A stretch of DNA of 56,301 nt, from contig CAIMFH010000014.1 of the NCBI GenBank assembly GCA_903840265.1, positions 1-56,301 on the forward strand. Direction: 5' to 3'. Made by a program: the position numbers and the translations under genes. Under the pieces are notes generated by a model. It saw only the letters and a list, made by a program, of their open reading frames with translations, was not told the origin of the DNA and made no database searches. The stretch comes from an uncultured Schlesneria sp. (GTDB lineage: Bacteria; Planctomycetota; Planctomycetia; Planctomycetales; Planctomycetaceae). Shown here in pieces: positions 1-8,542 of this stretch (the stretch's first letter is position 1; each line of letters starts with the position of its first letter).

Positions 1-113
1 ACGACGTTCTGCTTCCCCTTGAACTGGCTCAATTTGAACCGCCCCTCGGGATAGGCTGGCAGGTCGAAGGACGGGGCTTTGGTTCCGACAGCAGGGATGG
101 CAGTTTCGGTCAT
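1..113 (-). CDS. Peroxiredoxin (AhpC/TSA, Bcp-like), N-terminal part
   Basis: Only the first 37 codons are in the window; the gene runs off the left edge. The translation begins MTETAIPAVGTKAPSF and continues to FKLSQFKGKQNVV. This is the usual start of Bcp/PrxQ-type thioredoxin-dependent peroxiredoxins (GxxAPxF, then LSxFKGKxNVV just before the peroxidatic-cysteine segment). The catalytic cysteine lies outside the window. The ATG is supported by a GGAGAG ribosome binding site a few bases upstream. The family reduces hydrogen peroxide and organic hydroperoxides in the cytoplasm. It is transcribed divergently from the DksA-type gene to the right. The family call rests on a short segment. Confidence 0.75.
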   Translation of the reverse strand, partial: MTETAIPAVGTKAPSFDLPAYPEGRFKLSQFKGKQNV

Positions 114-424
114 TTTGGCTCTCCAGAATTAAGGGGACAATTGGATCAGCGAGCAATCCTCGTCTCGATGCCAACGTCGCCGGGGCTTTTAGCGTAAATC
201 TTAGGCAGGCCAAATTATAGAAACAGTAGATTCCAGCGGCGCATCCGGGATGGGGAATTTGACAGCCGTCACAAAGCATTTATCCATCAGTGTTTGTGAC
301 AGCGACTTACAGCAGCGATTTGATGGGCTTGACCGGAGCATCCCACGAATCCCATAATTTCACGTTCCCGCCCCCCTCGGCCGCTCGATATCCAGCATTC
401 CCGCCTCTCTGAAAGTCCTCGCCG
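114..424. other. Divergent intergenic region
   Basis: This gap separates the peroxiredoxin (minus) from the DksA-type gene (plus). I see no convincing small gene. It holds one sigma70-like promoter candidate for the plus-strand gene, listed separately. Confidence 0.6.
259..286 (+). promoter_or_regulatory. Candidate sigma70-type promoter upstream of dksA-like gene
   Basis: A perfect TTGACA lies at 259-264, with TATCCA at 281-286, a 16-base spacer. It is about 140 bases upstream of the DksA-type start codon. Only the -35 box is strong, so this is a weak prediction from sequence alone. Confidence 0.3.
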
Positions 425-817
425 ATGCTGAAAAAAACTGAGTTGGAAGAGTTCAAGCGACTGTTGCTGGTGATCCGTGCGAGAATGCGCGGGGATGTCA
501 AGCAAATGACCGATGAGGCGTTGGATCGGAACGAAAACGGTTCGGAATCCAAGTCGCCGACTCATCTTGCGGAATTGGGCACCGAAACGTACGAACAAGA
601 CTTCGCCTTGCGTCGAGTCGAAAACGAACAGGAAGTCCTGGACGAGATCGAAGAAGCGCTCGGGCGAGTCGAAAATGAATCCTACGGCATCTGTTCCGCC
701 TGCCAAGAAGCAGGTAAATCAGTGTCGAAGTCACTCATCCCCAAGGCGCGGCTGCGGGTGATCCCCTACGCTAGGAATTGCGTCGAATGCGAACGGAAGC
801 GCGAAGAGAGCCTGTAG
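425..817 (+). CDS. DksA/TraR-type zinc-finger transcriptional regulator
   Basis: This is a 130-residue protein of the DksA/TraR C4 zinc-finger family. An N-terminal helical hairpin (roughly residues 1-80) is rich in Glu and Arg. It is followed by a four-cysteine finger at C90-x2-C93 and C119-x2-C122. Family members bind in the RNA polymerase secondary channel and modulate initiation, often with ppGpp. The DxxDxA tip of E. coli DksA is not clearly present, so this may be one of the shorter DksA-like proteins whose role differs. The stop codon lies inside the start region of lspA (overlap of about 31 bases), so the two are probably cotranscribed and translationally coupled. Confidence 0.85.
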   Translation: MLKKTELEEFKRLLLVIRARMRGDVKQMTDEALDRNENGSESKSPTHLAELGTETYEQDFALRRVENEQEVLDEIEEALGRVENESYGICSACQEAGKSVSKSLIPKARLRVIPYARNCVECERKREESL

Positions 818-1473
818 TCACGGCAGATCTCGATTTAGCTCGACAGGTTGACGCCGTGTCTTCAACAGCCGGTGCCAACGTGTCGACACAGCCCGCAACC
901 GTGCAGCAGCCGCGACTAATCCGGTTGTTAGTCGTCGGCGCGATCGCCGTGCTAGGCTTGGTCTGGGATCTCTGGACCAAACAGCAGGTCTTCGCACAGC
1001 TTGGCCCCCAGGGAACGTATCCCGTCTGGCGAGGCCAGATTCTGGGCATGTCCATCCGCTTCCAACTCGAAACCACATTCAATCATGGTGCCTTGTGGGG
1101 CATGGGCCAGGGCAAAAGCTGGCTGTTCGCATCCCTCAGCGTCGTCGCTTTAGGAGCGATCGCCTACTTCTTGTGGACTCGACAGGCAATCGCCTCGCGC
1201 TGGCTGACCACGATCACCGGCCTGCTGCTCGCCGGAACGCTCGGCAATCTCTATGACCGTCTGGGCCTGCACGGCTGGCAGAACGACAAGCATCAGACAG
1301 TCTATGCCGTCCGCGACTTTCTGGACTTCTACTTCTTCAACGACAGCTTCCACTGGGCGACGTTTAATTTCGCCGACACCTACCTTGTCGTCGGAGCCTG
1401 CATGCTCGCCCTGCACTCGTTCTGGGTCGGCGACCCAGACGCGAAGCCAGCCACTGAGCAATCGTCAAAGTAG
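787..1473 (+). CDS. lspA: Lipoprotein signal peptidase (signal peptidase II)
   Basis: The 228-residue protein cleaves the signal peptide of diacylglyceryl-modified prolipoproteins at the inner membrane. All family motifs are visible: DxxTK at residues 61-65, NxG at 99-101, GNxxDR at 153-158 and FNxAD at 193-197. The catalytic aspartates are D157 and D197. Four hydrophobic segments fit the usual topology. The N-terminus is about 45 residues longer than in E. coli. I chose the ATG at 787; a TTG three codons upstream (778) is also open, and an internal GTG (856) could give a normal-length protein. It overlaps the upstream DksA-type gene. Confidence 0.93.
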   Translation: MRTEARREPVVTADLDLARQVDAVSSTAGANVSTQPATVQQPRLIRLLVVGAIAVLGLVWDLWTKQQVFAQLGPQGTYPVWRGQILGMSIRFQLETTFNHGALWGMGQGKSWLFASLSVVALGAIAYFLWTRQAIASRWLTTITGLLLAGTLGNLYDRLGLHGWQNDKHQTVYAVRDFLDFYFFNDSFHWATFNFADTYLVVGACMLALHSFWVGDPDAKPATEQSSK

Positions 1474-1507
1474 GCAATCGCTCAGCCAGTGAGGTCAACT
1501 CTTTGTA

Positions 1508-1528
1508 GGACGGATTTGCAATCCGTCC
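1508..1528. terminator. Palindrome between convergent genes
   Basis: A perfect 9-bp stem (GGACGGATT / AATCCGTCC) with a TGC loop lies between the convergent lspA and FAD oxidoreductase genes. It may act as a bidirectional terminator. The lack of a long T-run on either side makes a REP-like repeat equally possible. Confidence 0.45.
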
Positions 1529-1613
1529 CCCTTGCAGCTCACATTCGTCACGCCCGCAAGAGCGAGAATGACGCAGAGATCGCAGCAATCTTCTTTCTGG
1601 CCGCTAACAAAGT

Positions 1614-2846
1614 CTAAGCCGCGCGGCGCACAGGCGCAAACGAAGCCTCAGGCAACGCCCACCAGACTCGGTCCGACTCTTCCCAAGGGAGCGACGCCAC
1701 TTCCGGCCGAGGCCAACTGGCCAGTGGCGTCGAATCGAACTCCGCCGACACATACGGCGAACTGGCTCGACTGGCGATTTCCTGCGACAGAATCGGTGCC
1801 AGCACCAGCTTTGTCGGCCAGCCCGTCGTGACATTTCCCGCGCAAAGGACTTGAATCGTATCGGGACGCGAACCGTTGCCGGTCGCTCCTTCGGCTCGAT
1901 CAACTCGATAGGTCGACCATTCGACATCGGCCAGATCCAGGTTCGGCAACACGTCGGCCAACTCAGCCCGTGCTCGCTCTGCCAGCGCCAGTGGTTCCAG
2001 CTTCACCCCATCTTCTGCCAACTGGCCGCCAATCTGATAGACGGTCCGGCCTTCATCATCAACATCCGAAGTGATTGTCACGCGAGTCTTCGCGCCGTCG
2101 ACGCAGTGCCCGTTCAGCACGGGCAGAGCCCCGCGAGCCAGCACCATGTGCAACGAGCGACGTTGCATCACAGCTCCGCTCAGCCCCACCATTTCGCGTA
2201 GCTTCGCGTTGCCAGCTCCAGCCGTGAAGATCACCTGTCGCGGCTGCAATTCCAGCTTGCTGCCGTCCACAGGCGAGGTCAAGCGAATGGACTCCACTTC
2301 GCCAGGACTTCCCAATTTGAATTTCAGCCCTGATTTGGCGTCAATCTTCAAGATGCGATCGCGATACTGATTCGCGAGATCCGCCATGAAACTGGCTGGG
2401 CAAATCACCTGTTCCGGTAACTTGGCGACCGTGCCAAACACATCGGCTAGCGCTGCGGGCCGTTCATTGTTTTCGATCGATTCTGACTTCACTTGCAACC
2501 CGATCCGAGCCCCCAGCATGCCGACTCGGGAACTGAACGAGTCCGTTTGCCAGAGGTAACAGCAGTCCGACCGCAGTCGAGTCCGCGTCAGATTGGGTGT
2601 GGCATGACCTAAGAGTGCGTCACGCCATACGGCTGGCATCTCGCGAATACTGATGGCAGACCGCGTCAGCAACCCGCTCAGCGAGTACTTCATGCCGCCA
2701 TGAATTATGCCTTGAGAAGCGATCGTCTGGCCGGCACCCAGCGCTCCAGATTCCAGCAGCACGACGTGGTGTCCATCGCGTGACAGGCGATCCAACAACC
2801 ACAAACCGGCGGCCCCGCCCCCGAAAATCACCGAATCCAACCGCAT
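1614..2846 (-). CDS. FAD-dependent oxidoreductase (DAO family)
   Basis: This 410-residue flavoprotein has a Rossmann dinucleotide-binding start (SVIFGGGAAGLWLLDRL), followed by an acidic residue ending the second strand (VVLLESG). A GAGQTIASQGIIHGG segment resembles FAD-contacting regions of the glycerol-3-phosphate dehydrogenase/glycine oxidase (DAO) superfamily. The substrate cannot be read from sequence. I placed the start at the ATG directly before the Rossmann strand. The frame stays open upstream, but those residues look non-coding. It converges on lspA. Confidence 0.8.
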   Translation of the reverse strand: MRLDSVIFGGGAAGLWLLDRLSRDGHHVVLLESGALGAGQTIASQGIIHGGMKYSLSGLLTRSAISIREMPAVWRDALLGHATPNLTRTRLRSDCCYLWQTDSFSSRVGMLGARIGLQVKSESIENNERPAALADVFGTVAKLPEQVICPASFMADLANQYRDRILKIDAKSGLKFKLGSPGEVESIRLTSPVDGSKLELQPRQVIFTAGAGNAKLREMVGLSGAVMQRRSLHMVLARGALPVLNGHCVDGAKTRVTITSDVDDEGRTVYQIGGQLAEDGVKLEPLALAERARAELADVLPNLDLADVEWSTYRVDRAEGATGNGSRPDTIQVLCAGNVTTGWPTKLVLAPILSQEIASRASSPYVSAEFDSTPLASWPRPEVASLPWEESDRVWWALPEASFAPVRRAA

Positions 2847-3101
2847 CGCAAACTCCCGTCGAACGTCCGAGTGGCCGACGTTCCCTGAACCTTGGAGGCC
2901 CCACCGCGTCGCCTGGCATCGCCTCCTCATCCCTCAAGGGGGTAGCGTTTGTATTGAAATTTGCCTGATGCGCATAGACGGATCACCACAAAGTGGCATA
3001 CCTCTAGCCAGCAAAGATGGAAGGTTGTGGCAGGGGCACGAGTTCCGGCCGATCAAACCGCGGAAGAAACACGGCCTTCGGGCGCGCACTCACAGCACTC
3101 C

Positions 3102-3587
3102 TCAATCAGGCACCGACCACCAATTTGGACTTGGCTCACGCTTCCGTGGCTTCCAGAGAATCAGGTAGGCGGAGAAGAGGGTCAGCGGCCAGACGATCGC
3201 CCAATAGGGAACGCGCCACCAATTCAAGCCAATCCCATTGGCCTCATGGCTACCGGCCGACAACCCTGCAAATCCGACTCTCCAACGACATGTCCACGAC
3301 TCTTGCTTATTGAGTTTGACACTCGCGATCTCTTGGGCATGCCACCGTGAAACACGATGCAAGTCCTCCGTCCCCGAGATCCAGATCAATTCGCCGGGAA
3401 TGATAACGACATGCTGGCTGGGGCTGAATGGAAGCCCTGATACCCTGAACTCATTGATTGCCGTGGCAGGACCTATGGTCGCAGGGAACGGCATTCTGCT
3501 TCGAAGCCATCCCAGCAAGTACATGAAAGCAAACAGAAGCAGCACGCAGCCCACTCTTCGTCGCCAACTGTGAAAAAAGGTGCGCAT
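3102..3587 (-). CDS. Hypothetical membrane protein
   Basis: The 161-residue protein has a membrane segment near the N-terminus (VGCVLLLFAFMYLLGWL) and a second near the C-terminus (VPYWAIVWPLTLFSAYLIL). The latter is followed by the basic stretch WKPRKRE. The middle, about 90 residues, should lie outside the membrane. The W-R-V-P-Y-W motif before the last segment is familiar from unannotated planctomycete membrane proteins, but no function is known to me. There is no strong ribosome binding site at the chosen ATG, so the start is uncertain. Confidence 0.65.
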   Translation of the reverse strand: MRTFFHSWRRRVGCVLLLFAFMYLLGWLRSRMPFPATIGPATAINEFRVSGLPFSPSQHVVIIPGELIWISGTEDLHRVSRWHAQEIASVKLNKQESWTCRWRVGFAGLSAGSHEANGIGLNWWRVPYWAIVWPLTLFSAYLILWKPRKREPSPNWWSVPD

Positions 3588-3721
3588 TGATGTTCGTTGA
3601 GTACCTTGTTTGCACTGATGAAGTTCGAGTTCAAGCGATTGCTATTGTGTGTCGACAAGAGAAGCAAACGGTCTTCTTCGACGGTCCTTGTCTTTCCTCG
3701 TCACTCGTTACTTTCATCTCG

Positions 3722-6604
3722 TCACTTCAACGCGTCTTCAATTCGCGATCTGAGGTCTTTACCCTCAGAAGTATCCATCGGATGCCCCCGCCACAGGATT
3801 CGTCCTTCGGGGCCGATCAGAAGCGCCGTCGGTATGCCGGAGACGACAAACGCGCGAGCCGCAGGAGTGTCAAAATCGCCGGCCTCGCTCTCTCCCGCCC
3901 AGAATGGATTCAACGCCGTCCAGCCGCGCTGCTGCACGTGTGCTTTAACCTTTTCTGCATCCGTGTTGATCGCGACGGGAACGATCGCCACGCGATCCTT
4001 CCATGCCGCAGGCGGTTCGCTGCAGATCGAATTCAGCTTTGCCATCGGCTGCTGGCACGGGCCGCACCAGGTCGCCCAGAACTCCAGAAACACGACCTGA
4101 CCGCGGTAGCTGCTCAGTCGAAGCTCCTCTCCCGTCGCCAGATTCGTCAGCTTCAAGTCGGGGGCCACGTCTCCCACGCTCGGGACCAGGACAAACTCGA
4201 ATTCCTGAGTTGGCGATTCATTGGTGAAACCAAAGGCACCCAGCCGATTGCCGTCGACAGTGACCACGTAGGAACGCTGTGGAGTCGATGACGCCACCTT
4301 GTCGGTAATCCCATTGAGCTCGATGTCACCGGAGGCTGGAACAATCCCCGAGAACACGTCGAGCGACCCGTAGTGACCGTCGTGCCAAGTAATTGAAATG
4401 TTGCGGCCTTTGGCAGGTTCACCCTCAGTTGTGCGGATGCGAACGGTGGCGTTCCGCGACCCTTTAAACGCGTTGGGATCGAATGGTGCCGCACGGAATG
4501 CAACGCGTTCGGATTGGCCAGCCTTCAGGACCAATGTCTGACGATCGAAATACCTTCCCAAATTGATCTTGGTCCCGGCCACTTGCTCATCCTTCTCCTC
4601 GGGCTGAGTGCGCACGCTGATCATGTATTCGCCGGGAGCAAGGTCGTTGAGTTTGAGACTGGGGGTCACTGAAGGGCCCGATTGGGTTGCGACTTCCAGG
4701 TAACTGTTGCCCTGAAGTTTCGACATGACGTCGAGCGAAACGCTCTCGTACGGTGCGGCAGAGTCCGCATAGTCGCCCGGCCCGAAAGAGACGTCGAGCG
4801 TCGCTGGACGTGGAACATCGATCTCTAATTTCCCGTCCTTCACATCGGCCAGAGTGAAGGGGCCCGCTTCGAAGCTTCGCAGAAAGCCGGGAACATGGAC
4901 GGCCACGTGAAACCGTGGCGTCTCGTTGGCGAGCCAGAACTCAAACTCCCCTTCGCCGGACTCGCGCAGGTTCAGCATATTGAAATCCGATACGATTTCA
5001 GGCCGGCGATTCACTGGCTGTCGCATCATGCGTACTCGTTGCTGCAAGTCGTCGAAGTACGCTTCGGGTAAGGCTCCCTTCGGCCAAGCCATCCCTTCCG
5101 GAAGATGAAATTGCAATTGGACCCTCTGCCCGCGTGGCAACGTGACGGTGGCTTCTCCCTTAGTCAGCTTGTCGCGTTCCGTGGTGGCGAACCGGGCGAC
5201 GATTGGCGAATGGCCATTCGCTCGCACCAGGATTTCGAGCGCCGCATCGCGATATTCAGTGGCACCTCCCAGGAACACCAGTCCGTCACGACCACCAGCC
5301 CATCGGCCATATCCCGCATTCGCCGTGTGAACCATCGCCTCAAACTTCGGCAGCGGCTTGCCATCTTCATCGATAACTTTCAGCCGAAGGTCCGTCACCT
5401 CGGCCAGGTCTCGCGGGGCTTCTGGCTTGGCAATGATCTCGACTTTGGGGAGTTCGCCTTCTTCGGGCACAGAGAACTTTGACGAGGCGGAAAAGTCGGA
5501 TCGCTGCGAAGAGAGTTGGGGTGTCGATTCGAGAACGGAGAACAGGTTGGTCGTATACTCACCCGGCGGAATGGGGTCGGTCGTGAAACGGCCGTCGCTG
5601 GTGATGGGAATCACGTCGAACGCCACCAGCATCCTGTTTTTCTTGCCATCAGCCCGAAAGACTTCTTCTGGGCCGAAACCAGAAATTGTCAGATAGGCAT
5701 AGCGCAACTCGGCGTTCTCCAAGCCCAGCACCTGACCGGAAAGCGGCTTCCCAATTTTTCGATCAATCGTGATGCTCGCTCGCTTCGCGGACTCGATTTT
5801 CACCATCCGTCGGTCCGCACCCGTCATCAGCGTGGTATTAGGTCCCGTTTTCGTATCTTGATTGCGTTGCACCGCGTATTCCGCAGGCGGCAGATGCTCA
5901 AACACCGTTTCCCCTGGATTCACCAGCGAGGACGAAGCGGAGTGAAATCGCAACGAGTCTCTATTGAACGTGATCCCGTCGAATGTCTTGAGATCAATCA
6001 TCACCGACTGCTTGGCCGGTTTGCCCGGCAGGTCACACTGAACAGCCAAACTGCCCGCCTCTGGCAACGTGATCTCGACATCATCACCTGCCGCTAAACT
6101 GCTGCGTGAGACGACCCAGAACAACGGGTCTTGAGCGATCACCGCCACTCGATCCGCGGTCCCCTGTTTCCTCGTGATGCTGAAGCGACCATCTTTGTCG
6201 GTTCGCGTCGACACAGGTTTCGGCAGGTCTCGCTCGGGCAAGAACCACGTCCGCCGCTCCGCCTCGACGACAATCCGTTCCTTGCCAAGCAGCAGTACTT
6301 CCGCATTCGCGACCGGTAGGCCGCGATGATTAAGCACGCGGCCCCGAACCGTGGCACCTTCCTCCCAAACCGCAGATGTCGCGGCCTTGGTTTCGTCCGC
6401 GGCCTTGGTCGCACCCGGGCTCGGTTCTTCGCCGTACAGGTGTCGTGTCCCTGACAAGCCAGCGATCAGCATGGCAACGGAACAAAGTCCGATGTACGAA
6501 CGACGCGATGCTCTGAGGAAGGTTTCATCTGTGGTGACCTTGGCCTCGCCATGAGTCCACCTGTTAAAGACGCCCCTGCTGCAGGTCGACAAAAACAGAC
6601 GCAT
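3722..6604 (-). CDS. Large secreted protein with C-terminal TlpA-like thioredoxin domain
   Basis: This 960-residue protein has a signal anchor near residues 35-55. It then carries at least one carboxypeptidase-regulatory-like (Ig-fold) domain (residues about 85-170, VRGRVLNHRGLPVANAEVLL) and several more beta-rich segments. The last ~150 residues form a redoxin domain: GDVAPDLKL, then WCGPC at residues about 846-850 and the cis-Pro segment SGIPTALLIGP. Proteins of this layout are common in planctomycetes and presumably do thiol-disulfide chemistry outside the cytoplasm. The ATG at 6604 has GGGAG eight bases upstream; a TTG at 6619 is less likely. The exact substrate is unknown. Confidence 0.85.
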   Translation of the reverse strand: MRLFLSTCSRGVFNRWTHGEAKVTTDETFLRASRRSYIGLCSVAMLIAGLSGTRHLYGEEPSPGATKAADETKAATSAVWEEGATVRGRVLNHRGLPVANAEVLLLGKERIVVEAERRTWFLPERDLPKPVSTRTDKDGRFSITRKQGTADRVAVIAQDPLFWVVSRSSLAAGDDVEITLPEAGSLAVQCDLPGKPAKQSVMIDLKTFDGITFNRDSLRFHSASSSLVNPGETVFEHLPPAEYAVQRNQDTKTGPNTTLMTGADRRMVKIESAKRASITIDRKIGKPLSGQVLGLENAELRYAYLTISGFGPEEVFRADGKKNRMLVAFDVIPITSDGRFTTDPIPPGEYTTNLFSVLESTPQLSSQRSDFSASSKFSVPEEGELPKVEIIAKPEAPRDLAEVTDLRLKVIDEDGKPLPKFEAMVHTANAGYGRWAGGRDGLVFLGGATEYRDAALEILVRANGHSPIVARFATTERDKLTKGEATVTLPRGQRVQLQFHLPEGMAWPKGALPEAYFDDLQQRVRMMRQPVNRRPEIVSDFNMLNLRESGEGEFEFWLANETPRFHVAVHVPGFLRSFEAGPFTLADVKDGKLEIDVPRPATLDVSFGPGDYADSAAPYESVSLDVMSKLQGNSYLEVATQSGPSVTPSLKLNDLAPGEYMISVRTQPEEKDEQVAGTKINLGRYFDRQTLVLKAGQSERVAFRAAPFDPNAFKGSRNATVRIRTTEGEPAKGRNISITWHDGHYGSLDVFSGIVPASGDIELNGITDKVASSTPQRSYVVTVDGNRLGAFGFTNESPTQEFEFVLVPSVGDVAPDLKLTNLATGEELRLSSYRGQVVFLEFWATWCGPCQQPMAKLNSICSEPPAAWKDRVAIVPVAINTDAEKVKAHVQQRGWTALNPFWAGESEAGDFDTPAARAFVVSGIPTALLIGPEGRILWRGHPMDTSEGKDLRSRIEDALK

Positions 6605-6879
6605 GAAAATCACTCCCAAGGTTGCCTTTGATCACGTCCGTATTGGACGGACGATTGCGGGTCGCGCCCGCCCAGCATACCGACGCGAGCGCTCATGATC
6701 GAGCGATTTGCACTTTCGTACGGCCATCTCGAATAACTCTTCACGACGCGATCTTCCGCGCTGACACAAGAAGTGGCAGCGACGCTCACTAAGTTGTGAG
6801 GGATTCGAATGCCGTCATTTCAGCACTTCGAACCGGATGTTCAGCGCCCGGAATTGCGGGTAAATAGAGACCAGCGACC

Positions 6880-7218
6880 CTACTGTCTTTTCACGTAGCG
6901 ATCATGGAACTCCGACGGTTTCAAATGTTGGAATTGACCGTCGTTCGTCTGCACGATGTAGACCAACTGATTGTCGAAGTCAGCGGGTGACCCATCGAGA
7001 AGTTCGCCGTCTTCTGGTCCGACAGCGCCACGGTGCTCCACAGCAGTCGGCGTAACGTCGAGTCCCACACCCGTCACGACTTGTTTTCCGTCGTTCCGAA
7101 TGGAAACGTGCAATGTTGTGAATTGATCGATCCCCACAACCGGCAGCCGCGGAAGATTTCCGTCGTCTCACTGCCAGTCCACACCCTCCCATGTGCGCTT
7201 GCCGCCAAAACCTGACAT
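6880..7218 (-). pseudogene. Small unknown gene interrupted by an in-frame TGA
   Basis: Reading from an ATG at 7218, the frame gives MSGFGGKRTWEGVDWQ. It then meets a TGA at 7168-7170 and continues without a break for 95 codons to the stop at 6880 (LPRLPVVGIDQF ... FHDRYVKRQ). Both parts look like one protein. The downstream part alone could be translated from a GTG at 7137 (85 residues). I recognise no family. It could be a decayed gene, a sequencing error at one base, or a genuine shorter gene. It borders the REP/RAYT patch. Confidence 0.45.
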
Positions 7219-7250
7219 CACTGTTTGTTTTTTTGGGAGCCGAAAGTTTT

Positions 7251-7278
7251 AGCGGCACGGCGCAAGCCGTCCGGTGTC
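7251..7278 (+). repeat. REP hairpin, copy 1
   Basis: AGCGG plus a stem ACGGC/GCCGT closed by a GCAA tetraloop, then CCGGTGTC. First of six related hairpins around the transposase gene. Confidence 0.8.
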
Positions 7279-7340
7279 TTTTCTTAAATTCGGACCGAGT
7301 GAGTCGCGCTTTGCAACGCCGAACCGGATGAGCGCCGGAA

Positions 7341-7364
7341 CCGGAGGTCTTGCGCCCTGCCGCT
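7341..7364 (-). repeat. REP hairpin, copy 2 (inverted)
   Basis: Read on the minus strand: AGCGGCAGGGCGCAAGACCT, then CCGG. Stem AGGGC/GACCT with one mismatch and a GCAA loop. It faces copy 1, forming a BIME-like pair. Confidence 0.7.
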
Positions 7365-7379
7365 GACATTGCCACTCGG

Positions 7380-7407
7380 AGCGGCACGGCGCAAGCCGTC
7401 CGGTGTC
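7380..7407 (+). repeat. REP hairpin, copy 3
   Basis: Identical over 28 bases to copy 1, lying 15 bases downstream of the end of the RAYT gene. Confidence 0.8.
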
Positions 7408-7421
7408 TTTATTGGCCGGTG

Positions 7422-7928
7422 TCATTGGTTCGCTTTTGAGCCACCGGCCTCTTGCGCCTCACGCGTGTAAAGGATGGCGGCTTCCAATGAATCTTCGTCG
7501 AACACATGACGCACGCTCCCTTTGCGAGTCCACCAATGTTCACGAAGCTTGGCCTTCCCGCCGTCGGCGGATCGCTGATACTTTTTGAGCTCGCGGGTGC
7601 TCCACGATTTCAGTTGATCTCGAACTTGCTCCCCGTCGTGGCTCACCGCTGTGACCACGGCGTGGCAATGATTGGAGCGGCAGTTCACCGCGTGAAGATG
7701 CCAGCCACGAACTTCGCAATGCCGGGCGATCGTTTCTTGGACGATCGCCCGGCGCGTTTCGTCGAGAACGACCGGCTTCTCGACCATCTGCCGAAGACAC
7801 CAATCGGCCAGCAGCGGTTGCGGGATGTGTTCCCCCTTGCGCCACTTCGTCCAACCCCGGTCGTCTCCGGGCAACCACGTGCCGTAACAAGTCCACGTCA
7901 TGAAGTAGGCGAGCGGATCGTCGGTCAT
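7422..7928 (-). CDS. REP-associated tyrosine transposase (RAYT, IS200-like Y1 family)
   Basis: This is a 168-residue HUH-type enzyme. It has the opening YFMTWTCYGTWLPGDDRGW, the metal-binding pair H87-x-H89 in NCRSNHCHAVV, and a tyrosine (Y154, in AAILYTREAQE) in the right place for the nucleophile. RAYTs nick and join single-stranded DNA at REP hairpins and are usually single-copy, domesticated relatives of IS200 transposases. Six REP hairpins flank it within 900 bases, which supports the call. I prefer the ATG at 7928 because homologues begin near this residue; a GTG at 7979 would add 17 residues. Confidence 0.88.
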   Translation of the reverse strand: MTDDPLAYFMTWTCYGTWLPGDDRGWTKWRKGEHIPQPLLADWCLRQMVEKPVVLDETRRAIVQETIARHCEVRGWHLHAVNCRSNHCHAVVTAVSHDGEQVRDQLKSWSTRELKKYQRSADGGKAKLREHWWTRKGSVRHVFDEDSLEAAILYTREAQEAGGSKANQ

Positions 7929-7987
7929 GATTGTGACAACCGAGGTGTTGGATGGAGGAAGCGGTTCGGCGGAAGGCACAGGAGAAA

Positions 7988-8015
7988 GACACCGGAGGGC
8001 TCGCGCCCTTCCGCT
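7988..8015 (-). repeat. REP hairpin, copy 4 (inverted)
   Basis: Read on the minus strand: AGCGGAAGGGCGCGAGCCCT, then CCGGTGTC. Stem AGGGC/GCCCT, loop GCGA. Compared with copy 5, both sides of the stem changed and pairing is kept. Confidence 0.8.
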
Positions 8016-8039
8016 TTCATTGCTTCTACTTTCACTTGT

Positions 8040-8066
8040 AGCGGCACGGCGCGAGCCGTCCGGTGT
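8040..8066 (+). repeat. REP hairpin, copy 5
   Basis: AGCGG, stem ACGGC/GCCGT, loop GCGA, then CCGGTGTT. It lies inverted to copies 4 and 6. Confidence 0.8.
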
Positions 8067-8100
8067 TTTGATTGTTTGGTGATCTCGCTAGCGCACCGGA

Positions 8101-8125
8101 ACCGGAGCGCTTGCGCCCTTCCGCT
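8101..8125 (-). repeat. REP hairpin, copy 6 (inverted), at the end of a truncated sigma gene
   Basis: Read on the minus strand: AGCGGAAGGGCGCAAGCGCT, then CCGGT. Its first base directly follows the last sigma-factor-like codon of the neighbouring fragment. Confidence 0.8.
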
Positions 8126-8316
8126 AACTCGGGAATCGTCTTCTTCAAGTCCAGGAGAATCTCCTGAACCAGATCAGCTCGGTCTACTTCATCGAATCCC
8201 GCGCGACGGGCCCAGAACAGCAGCAAGGGCGAATAGATGCGGACGAAACGCTCCCAGGCTTCGTGTTCACCAGAACGACGAACACGCTCAAGCAACGTTG
8301 CGGAAGTGTTGTCCAT
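8125..8316 (-). pseudogene. ECF sigma factor fragment (region 2 only), truncated at a REP element
   Basis: The ATG at 8316 opens MDNTSATLLERVRRSGEHEA and runs through the ECF sigma region 2 core (YSPLLLFWARRAGFDEVDRADLVQEILLDL) for 64 residues to IPEL. The next codons are REP DNA. The frame stays open to 8032 but encodes only repeat sequence. Regions 2.4 and 4, needed for promoter recognition, are missing. Closely similar N-termini open many planctomycete ECF sigma factors of about 180-200 residues. This is best read as a gene broken during REP insertion or an associated deletion. A short expressed product cannot be excluded. Confidence 0.8.
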
Positions 8317-8489
8317 GCCCTTGGGTGCGCTAAATTCGAGAAAACGGAAAGAGCGGTGGGAACTCGGTTCGTTCGAAGACAAGAATGTTCGCAGAAGTGA
8401 ATGCCCTCGACAATCAGTCGACCCATATTTTAGTGCATCGTGTCGACGGTTGTTGTACGAGACCGATCCAGTCCCCCCCACCAAAACGA

Positions 8490-8520
8490 AAACCGCGCGA
8501 GGCGAACCTCGCGCGGTTTT
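8490..8520 (-). terminator. Rho-independent terminator of the aminotransferase gene
   Basis: On the minus strand there is a perfect 13-bp stem (AAACCGCGCGAGG and its complement) with a four-base loop, ending in TTTTCG. It lies 23 bases past the stop of the DegT-family gene. Confidence 0.8.
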
Positions 8521-8542
8521 GGTGTTTTGAATCGACGACTCT

